A stretch of DNA of 7,019 bases, taken from positions 1 to 7,019 of the forward strand of contig SVDR01000091.1 in the NCBI GenBank assembly GCA_015057755.1, in the 5' to 3' direction. The position numbers were made by a program, and so were the translations under genes. The DNA is from Lachnoclostridium sp. GTDB taxonomy: Bacteria; Bacillota_A; Clostridia; Lachnospirales; Lachnospiraceae. Below the pieces are notes generated by a model. The model did not search any database. It was not told the DNA's origin and saw only the letters and a list, made by a program, of their open reading frames with translations. Positions within the stretch are counted from its first letter, which is position 1. Each line of letters starts with the position of its first letter. This document shows, piece by piece, positions 1 through 7,019 of this stretch.

Positions 1-3569
<3,569 letters not shown>

Positions 3570-3583
3570 AAAGATGTTATAAT

Positions 3584-3619
3584 ACAGCGAGGGAAGGAAT
3601 TCCCTCGCTGTTGTAATAT
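3584..3619 (+). terminator. Intrinsic terminator of the rpoBC transcription unit
   Basis: A perfect 12-bp stem (3584-3595 with 3600-3611) is closed by a GGAA tetraloop of the stable GNRA type. It begins 14 bases after the rpoC stop codon. The following tract (TGTAATATT) is A/U-rich but not a clean U run, so termination may be incomplete and some transcript could continue into the transporter gene. Confidence 0.85.
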
Positions 3620-3625
3620 TATAAT
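3620..3625 (+). promoter_or_regulatory. Possible -10 box for the CDF transporter gene
   Basis: A perfect TATAAT lies 42 bases before the transporter start codon. At the proper distance upstream (about 3596-3603) there is only the terminator stem, with no TTGACA-like hexamer and no TG extension. The match may simply be a by-product of the A/T-rich terminator tail. If it is not used, the transporter depends on read-through from rpoC. Confidence 0.25.
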
Positions 3626-3667
3626 AGTTAGCAAAGGGAAACTCAGGTTAGAGGAAAATAATATCAT

Positions 3668-4834
3668 ATGATTCGTTTATTAGCAGGAATGTTCATCAAG
3701 AACAAAGAACAGAGTGAAAATGCAGAAGTGCGGAGAGCATACGGAATGCTCTGCAGTATGGTAGGAATTGCTTTGAATGTTGTATTGTTTGCCGGGAAGT
3801 ATCTGGCAGGTGTGCTGAGCGGGTCCATTGCGATCACGGCAGATGCTTTTAATAACTTGTCTGATGCGGGTTCGTCTGTCATTACATTGGTTGGATTCAA
3901 ATTTTCCGGAATGAAGCCGGATAAAGATCATCCGTTTGGACATGGAAGATTTGAATATTTATCTGGTCTTGGCGTGGCAATGCTGATCATTCTGATGGGG
4001 TTTGAGCTTTTTAAATCCGCGATCGATAAAATTCTCCATCCACATCAGGTAGAGACAAGTGCACTGACGGTGGCGATTCTCATAATCTCCATCTGTGTAA
4101 AGCTGTATATGTGCTATTATAATCGTTCTATCGGAAACAAAATCGATTCAGAAGCCATGAAGGCGACTGCGACAGACAGTTTGAGTGATTCTGTGGCGAC
4201 GTTTGCGGTACTGGTTTCTATGGTGGCTGCGAAATGTACCGGATTGCAGATCGATGGATGGTGTGGCCTTGTGGTTTCGATTTTGGTCCTTTATGCGGGG
4301 TGGAAAGCTGCAAAAGACACCATCGATCCGCTGCTCGGCGGACCGCCATCGAAGGAATTTGTAAACAACATTCGTGAAATTGTAATGTCCCACGAAGAAA
4401 TCATCGGAATCCATGACCTTGTGGTGCATGATTATGGTCCTGGCAGACGTATGGTTTCCCTCCACGGAGAGGTTCCGGCCAACGGAGACATTATTGCTCT
4501 TCATGATCTGATCGATCATATCGAAAAAGAACTGGAAGAACAGCTTGGCTGTGAGGCTGTAATACATATGGATCCACTGGAAACGGACAATGAAGTCATA
4601 ACAGAAATGAAACATGAACTTCTGACACACATCAATTCTGAACTTCCGGGTATTTCGATTCACGACTTTCGTATGGTCCAGGGACCAACTCACACAAATC
4701 TGATTTTTGATGCAGTGGTTCCGTATGGATTTCATATGACCAATGAAGAGGTACAGGAAGGGTTGGAGAAGCTGGTGCTGAAACACTGGGATAAAACCTT
4801 TGCGGTGGTGCATGTGGAACAGTCGTATATATAA
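3668..4834 (+). CDS. Cation diffusion facilitator (CDF) transporter, probably Mn2+ efflux, with duplicated C-terminal domain
   Basis: This 388-residue membrane protein exports a divalent metal from the cytoplasm, presumably in exchange for protons as in the CDF family. Six membrane segments are visible at about residues 27-48, 54-78, 96-116, 132-152, 165-188 and 194-213. The family motif DHPFGHGR is at 87-94. The membrane metal site is NxxxD in segment 2 (N62, D66) and DxxxD in segment 5 (D170, D174), the pattern of manganese-type CDF proteins such as streptococcal MntE rather than the HxxxD pattern of zinc-type members. The cytoplasmic dimerisation domain (about 227-305) keeps the positions corresponding to YiiP metal ligands: H249, H266, H300 and D302. 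A second similar domain fills 306-388, making the protein longer than the roughly 300-residue YiiP. The start is the ATG at 3668; its Shine-Dalgarno AGAGGA (3650-3655) is 12 bases away, rather far, which suggests modest translation. The next in-frame ATG (3689) has no better site. The family is certain; the metal is inferred. Confidence 0.95.
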   Translation: MIRLLAGMFIKNKEQSENAEVRRAYGMLCSMVGIALNVVLFAGKYLAGVLSGSIAITADAFNNLSDAGSSVITLVGFKFSGMKPDKDHPFGHGRFEYLSGLGVAMLIILMGFELFKSAIDKILHPHQVETSALTVAILIISICVKLYMCYYNRSIGNKIDSEAMKATATDSLSDSVATFAVLVSMVAAKCTGLQIDGWCGLVVSILVLYAGWKAAKDTIDPLLGGPPSKEFVNNIREIVMSHEEIIGIHDLVVHDYGPGRRMVSLHGEVPANGDIIALHDLIDHIEKELEEQLGCEAVIHMDPLETDNEVITEMKHELLTHINSELPGISIHDFRMVQGPTHTNLIFDAVVPYGFHMTNEEVQEGLEKLVLKHWDKTFAVVHVEQSYI

Positions 4835-4848
4835 TAGAAGGAATAAGT

Positions 4849-5052
4849 ATATAATTGAGTAAACTTATGTAAAAACTATCCCGAGAGAAATAGGAATTTT
4901 CGAACAGATACGTTCGCACTCAGAGAATTACGTAGCGGTACTGAGGCGCTAAAAAACACCGCCTAAGTACCGACGAAATTCTATGATCTGTTCTGAAAAC
5001 ACCTATTTCTCTCGGGATATGTGCTTTTACAATAAAGTTTATTCAATTATAT
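4849..5052. repeat. 204-bp imperfect palindrome (MITE-like or giant hairpin element)
   Basis: The left arm (4849-4948) and right arm (4960-5052) are reverse complements over nearly their whole length, leaving an 11-base loop (4949-4959). Paired blocks: ATATAATTGA (4849-4858) with 5043-5052; an interrupted A/T-rich block; a perfect 18-bp block TATCCCGAGAGAAATAGG (4877-4894) with 5002-5019; TTTTC plus GAACAGAT (4897-4909) with 4986-4999; and AGAATT, CGT, CGGTACT and AGGCG (4924-4948) with 4960-4982. I count roughly 78 paired positions. A 14-base bulge (4910-4923) is present only in the left arm. It begins 14 bases after the transporter stop and contains no ORF. It could be a miniature inverted-repeat element, a structured RNA, or an oversized terminator; the near end-to-end symmetry favours a mobile or repetitive origin. 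No clear target-site duplication is visible, though the ends are TATA-rich. Confidence 0.85.
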
Positions 5053-5069
5053 TCATACATAAAATATGG

Positions 5070-5075
5070 TATAGT
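5070..5075 (+). promoter_or_regulatory. Weak candidate extended -10 box just after the palindrome
   Basis: TATAGT is preceded by TGG, giving a TGn extended -10 element. The matching -35 position (5047-5052, TTATAT) lies inside the last bases of the palindrome and fits poorly. It could be a secondary promoter for the thioesterase operon. Confidence 0.3.
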
Positions 5076-5103
5076 GTGATACCTGGCTTTATTACCTTTA
5101 GCA

Positions 5104-5132
5104 TTGTGAAAACAGAATAATTGTGCTATGAT
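5104..5132 (+). promoter_or_regulatory. Promoter of the thioesterase-membrane protein operon
   Basis: A -35 hexamer TTGTGA (5104-5109) is followed after exactly 17 bases by TATGAT (5127-5132), with a TG extension at 5124-5125 giving TGCTATGAT. This fits a housekeeping sigma-A promoter of the extended -10 class. The expected start near 5139 leaves a leader of about 45 bases before the ATG at 5184. Confidence 0.7.
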
Positions 5133-5183
5133 TAGCGAAGAATAATATCGACAAATATCTCGATAACTGATGGAGGAAGAAAA

Positions 5184-5591
5184 ATGGAAGATAAGAAATT
5201 TAATGTGCTGAATCCGGATGAGTACCTTGCAAATAATCCGTTTATGCAGCATAACCATATGTATATTACAGAGATCGGTACAGAAACCAGTGAGATCCGT
5301 ATGGAAGTTCATCCGGATGGTCTGAATATTATGGGCCAGGTTCACGGAGGTCTGCTGTATTCTCTTGCCGATGTGGTGACCGGTCTGACAGCGCGTGCTG
5401 ACGGAAGAAAATATGTGACACAGAGCGCTCATGTAAACTTTATCGGAAACGTATCTGCAGGATTGATCATCGCAAAAGGCGATATTGTAAAACGCGGACG
5501 TTCTATCGTGATCGTGCGTGGTATTGTAACAGATGAAAATGGAAAACTGCTTTTGGAAACAACAACCAATATGTTCTGCCTGAACAAGTAA
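5184..5591 (+). CDS. PaaI-family hotdog-fold acyl-CoA thioesterase
   Basis: A 135-residue cytoplasmic protein of the single-hotdog thioesterase class that hydrolyses acyl-CoA or aryl-CoA thioesters, usually as a tetramer. The signature N48-x-x-G51-x-x-H54-G55-G56 followed by D63 matches the PaaI active-site helix, in which the aspartate (D61 in E. coli PaaI) is catalytic and HGG sits by the thioester carbonyl. The later strands (SAHVNFIGNV, then GDIVKRGRSIVIVRGIV, then TTTNMFCL) follow the usual fold, and the length is typical. The start is the ATG at 5184, preceded by GGAGG (5172-5176) at 7 bases. It is the first gene of a probable operon with the membrane-protein gene 54 bases downstream; no terminator separates them. 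Nothing nearby identifies a substrate: there are no phenylacetate or menaquinone genes. It could act as a general CoA-recycling or housekeeping thioesterase. Confidence 0.92.
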   Translation: MEDKKFNVLNPDEYLANNPFMQHNHMYITEIGTETSEIRMEVHPDGLNIMGQVHGGLLYSLADVVTGLTARADGRKYVTQSAHVNFIGNVSAGLIIAKGDIVKRGRSIVIVRGIVTDENGKLLLETTTNMFCLNK

Positions 5592-5610
5592 TTTGTTTGC
5601 TGAGAAAAAG

Positions 5611-5632
5611 CATGGCATGGAATTTCGCCATG
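5611..5632 (+). promoter_or_regulatory. Small hairpin overlapping the ribosome-binding site of the AbrB-family gene
   Basis: CATGGC (5611-5616) can pair with GCCATG (5627-5632) around a 10-base loop, and an alternative CATGG/CCATG pairing (5616-5620 with 5628-5632) is also possible. The 3' arm ends on the first G of the Shine-Dalgarno GGAGG (5632-5636). It might tune translation of the second gene of the operon or stabilise the message; chance cannot be excluded. Confidence 0.35.
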
Positions 5633-5645
5633 GAGGATATGTGTT

Positions 5646-6692
5646 ATGACAAATATTATTTTAACGTTACTTGCCAGTCTGGCGGGCGGCATGTTGTTTT
5701 TGAAATTAAAGGTTCCGGGAGGTGTTCTGGTAGGCGGTATCCTCGGTACTACGGTTCTTTCTCTGACAGCAGGTATGGCAGAGATGCCTTTTACCGCGAG
5801 ACTGATCGCACAGATCATTGCAGGTGCATTTATCGGAAGCTCCGTTGACCGGGAAGATCTGGCAAAGATGAAGACCATTTACAAACCGTTCCTGATCGTG
5901 ATGGCATCCCTTGTGGCAGTTAATCTGATAGCCGGAACGCTGGTTTACAAATTTGGTCCGCTGGATCGTCTTACCTCTTTTATGTGCTGTGTTCCGGGCG
6001 GAATGTCAGACACACCATTGATCGCATCGGAACTGGGCGCTCAGATGCCTCCGGTTGTGATCATGCAGTTCGTCCGCATGGTGGTTGGTATCGGAGCATT
6101 CCCTGGTCTGATCATGCTGGTGACGAAGAGTGAAGGCGAGACTGTGGTAGAGAAGAGCGAGACTGCAGTTGTTAAGAAGAAAGCATCCAGTTCTGTTCCG
6201 GTAACAGTCGGTACACTTCTTCTGGCAGGTGTCTTTGGTGTCATCGGCAGAAAGCTCGGAGTTCCGTCTGGTGCCCTTCTCTTTGCGATCATCACAATCC
6301 TGATTTTGAAGCTGGCAGGTGTTCCAATCGTATATCCGAAATGGATCAAACGCGCAGCTCAGATTCTGAGCGGTGCTTACATAGGATGTTCGGTCGGTCT
6401 GGACACATTGTATATGCTCCCGCATCTGATCATTCCGGCGATCATAATTGTCGGTATGTACATGATCAATGCATTTATTACGGGAAACATCATTCACAAA
6501 GTTTGCGGAATCAGCAAGCGTGAAAGCATGTTGATGGTAACTCCGGCCGGTGCGACGGATATGGCGCTGATCTCAGCAGATATTGGTGTCAACAGCCCGA
6601 ACCTGATCGTGCTGCAGATCGTACGAATGCTGATGGTCATTTCGATTTTCCCGAATATGGATCTGCTTCTGGTAAATCTGCTTGACGGTTAG
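5646..6692 (+). CDS. AbrB-family (PF05145-type) integral membrane protein with duplicated halves
   Basis: A 348-residue polytopic membrane protein of the family annotated AbrB or 'putative ammonia monooxygenase' (COG3180). It is unrelated to the Bacillus DNA-binding AbrB, and its biochemical function is not established. The two halves repeat at a constant offset of 183 residues: GGMLFLKLKVPGG (14-26) with 197-209, AQIIAGAFIGSSV (55-67) with AQILSGAYIGCSV (238-250), and VPGGMSDTPL (116-125) with TPAGATDMAL (299-308), each last block followed by a QFVRM/QIVRM segment. A charged linker (about 161-183, rich in K, E and S) joins the halves. The conserved P-x-G-x-x-D motif in each half probably lines a central site, suggesting a transporter, but this is inference. 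The length matches E. coli AbrB. The ATG at 5646 has GGAGG (5632-5636) at 9 bases. It is co-transcribed with the thioesterase gene and ends before a weak hairpin. Confidence 0.88.
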   Translation: MTNIILTLLASLAGGMLFLKLKVPGGVLVGGILGTTVLSLTAGMAEMPFTARLIAQIIAGAFIGSSVDREDLAKMKTIYKPFLIVMASLVAVNLIAGTLVYKFGPLDRLTSFMCCVPGGMSDTPLIASELGAQMPPVVIMQFVRMVVGIGAFPGLIMLVTKSEGETVVEKSETAVVKKKASSSVPVTVGTLLLAGVFGVIGRKLGVPSGALLFAIITILILKLAGVPIVYPKWIKRAAQILSGAYIGCSVGLDTLYMLPHLIIPAIIIVGMYMINAFITGNIIHKVCGISKRESMLMVTPAGATDMALISADIGVNSPNLIVLQIVRMLMVISIFPNMDLLLVNLLDG

Positions 6693-6706
6693 TGTAAGAA
6701 AAAAAT

Positions 6707-6725
6707 GCGGTTACGAGCCGTTTTT
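6707..6725 (+). terminator. Weak intrinsic terminator after the AbrB-family gene
   Basis: A short stem (6708-6712 with 6716-6720, including one G-U pair and extendable by one wobble pair to 6707/6721) with a 3-base loop is followed by TTTTT (6721-6725) and preceded by an A run. The position, 15 bases after the stop codon, is right, but the stem is small. The stronger hairpin at 6850-6878 probably completes termination. Confidence 0.5.
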
Positions 6726-6788
6726 CGTCAAAATCCACAAAAACAAAAATGAGACAACTTGACCGGGCGTGTCATGGCGAAAAAACCT

Positions 6789-6818
6789 TGTATTTTTAAG
6801 AAAAATTTGAGTTTTTCT
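6789..6818 (+). promoter_or_regulatory. A/T-rich UP-like tract upstream of the rpsL promoter
   Basis: An almost purely A/T stretch with phased A and T runs lies directly upstream of the -35 box, where the RNA polymerase alpha C-terminal domains bind at ribosomal promoters. It contains a 7-bp dyad, AGAAAAA (6799-6805) with TTTTTCT (6812-6818). Confidence 0.45.
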
Positions 6819-6820
6819 CC

Positions 6821-6849
6821 TTGACAACCGAAAAAAGCGTGTATATAAT
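6821..6849 (+). promoter_or_regulatory. Perfect-consensus sigma-A promoter for rpsL (str operon)
   Basis: TTGACA (6821-6826), a 17-base spacer and TATAAT (6844-6849) match the consensus at every position. The expected transcription start is near 6856, giving a leader of about 113 bases before the rpsL ATG. Such a strong promoter is expected for a ribosomal-protein operon and shows that rpsL need not rely on the rpoC transcript. Confidence 0.9.
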
Positions 6850-6882
6850 AATGAGGCGTGCGACGGGTGCGCCTCATTTTTT
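6850..6882 (+). terminator. Strong terminator-like hairpin abutting the rpsL promoter -10 box
   Basis: AATGAGGCG (6850-6858) pairs perfectly with CGCCTCATT (6870-6878). Two wobble pairs and a C-G pair extend the stem to 12 bp with a 5-base loop (6862-6866). The right arm ends in TT and four more T follow (6879-6882), giving the classic intrinsic terminator form for transcripts arriving from upstream. The promoter's predicted start falls inside the left arm, so its own transcripts would lack the full stem. It could alternatively be a protein-binding dyad. Confidence 0.75.
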
Positions 6883-6894
6883 GTTGACAAAAAA
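6877..6894. repeat. A/T palindrome in the rpsL leader
   Basis: TTTTTTGT (6877-6884) and ACAAAAAA (6887-6894) form a perfect 8-bp dyad around the central TG. It contains a second TTGACA (6884-6889) with no good -10 box at 17 bases. It may be a weak hairpin or a binding site, or a consequence of the T tract followed by an A tract. Confidence 0.5.
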
Positions 6895-6968
6895 GAGGGC
6901 AAAAAGTCGAAACGCATAAGGCTGAATAAGCAGCAACCGAACAGTCAATATCACAGGAGGTGAAAAGA

Positions 6969-7019
6969 ATGCCAACATTTAACCAGTTAGTAAGAAAAGG
7001 TAGAGAGACAGCAGTTAAG
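6969..7019 (+). CDS. rpsL: 30S ribosomal protein S12 (3'-truncated by window edge)
   Basis: Only the first 17 codons are present, reading MPTFNQLVRKGRETAVK, the nearly invariant N-terminus of bacterial S12, which sits at the decoding centre of the small ribosomal subunit. The start is unambiguous: a full AGGAGGTG Shine-Dalgarno (6955-6962) lies 6 bases before the ATG. In Firmicutes this gene normally opens the str operon (rpsL, rpsG, fusA, tuf). The streptomycin-relevant lysine positions lie beyond the window. Confidence 0.97.
   Translation, partial: MPTFNQLVRKGRETAVK

Noticed and set aside
4148..4813. 221-codon open frame on the minus strand inside the CDF gene
   Set aside because: Antisense shadow of a well-conserved transporter; no supporting start signal was recognised, and the translation is rich in H, R, F and I without motifs.
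4849..5052. Palindrome as an integron attC site, tRNA-like gene or CRISPR repeat
   Set aside because: There is no attC core (RYYYAAC/GTTRRRY) arrangement, no cloverleaf, and no repeated spacer units; it is one continuous hairpin.
5641..5645. GTG at 5641 as an alternative start for the AbrB-family gene
   Set aside because: It is out of frame with the 5646 ORF and runs into TGA after two codons.
5597..5848. 83-codon plus-strand frame overlapping the start of the AbrB-family gene
   Set aside because: It overlaps the membrane-protein gene out of frame, has no ribosome-binding site before its start, and its translation is low-complexity S, R, G and Y of shadow type.
6006..6497. 163-codon minus-strand frame inside the AbrB-family gene
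   Set aside because: Antisense to a clear membrane protein; the hydrophilic H/D/R/Q-rich translation is the expected complement of hydrophobic codons.
6884..6920. Second rpsL promoter from TTGACA at 6884-6889
   Set aside because: At a 17-base spacing the -10 position reads TCGAAA, and the nearest A/T-rich hexamer (CATAAG, 6915) is 25 bases away, so no functional -10 box can be supported.

Overview
The window is chromosomal DNA from a Gram-positive Firmicute, most likely a gut Clostridium of the Lachnospiraceae type. This rests on the RpoC sequence (close to Bacillus RpoC in its core, with no large insertion in the trigger loop), strong AGGAGG ribosome-binding sites, A/T-rich consensus promoters, and the placement of rpoC upstream of rpsL. 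The genus is inference. All genes are on the + strand.

Layout. Positions 1-3569 hold nearly all of rpoC (RNA polymerase beta'), missing only about 30 N-terminal codons. A perfect 12-bp hairpin (3584-3611) ends the rpoBC unit. Next comes a 3.1-kb block that is not part of the usual transcription/translation cluster: a cation diffusion facilitator (3668-4834), a 204-bp imperfect palindrome (4849-5052), and a probable two-gene operon with its own extended -10 promoter. That operon encodes a PaaI-type hotdog thioesterase (5184-5591) and an AbrB-family (PF05145-type) membrane protein with two repeated halves (5646-6692). After a weak terminator, a perfect-consensus promoter (TTGACA-17-TATAAT, 6821-6849) drives rpsL, whose first 17 codons (6969-7019) close the window. 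A strong terminator-like hairpin abuts the -10 box, so it should stop read-through while being cut by the predicted start site of the promoter's own transcripts.

How the genes fit together. rpoC and rpsL belong to the conserved rpoBC / str (rpsL-rpsG-fusA-tuf) neighbourhood. The three genes between them show no shared pathway: metal efflux (probably Mn2+, from the membrane-site motifs), acyl-CoA hydrolysis, and a membrane protein of unknown substrate. They look like a small accessory insertion with separate transcription signals. I see no defence system, CRISPR, tRNA, rRNA or intact transposon. The most unusual features are the long palindrome, the tandem metal-binding C-terminal domains of the transporter, and the promoter/terminator overlap before rpsL.
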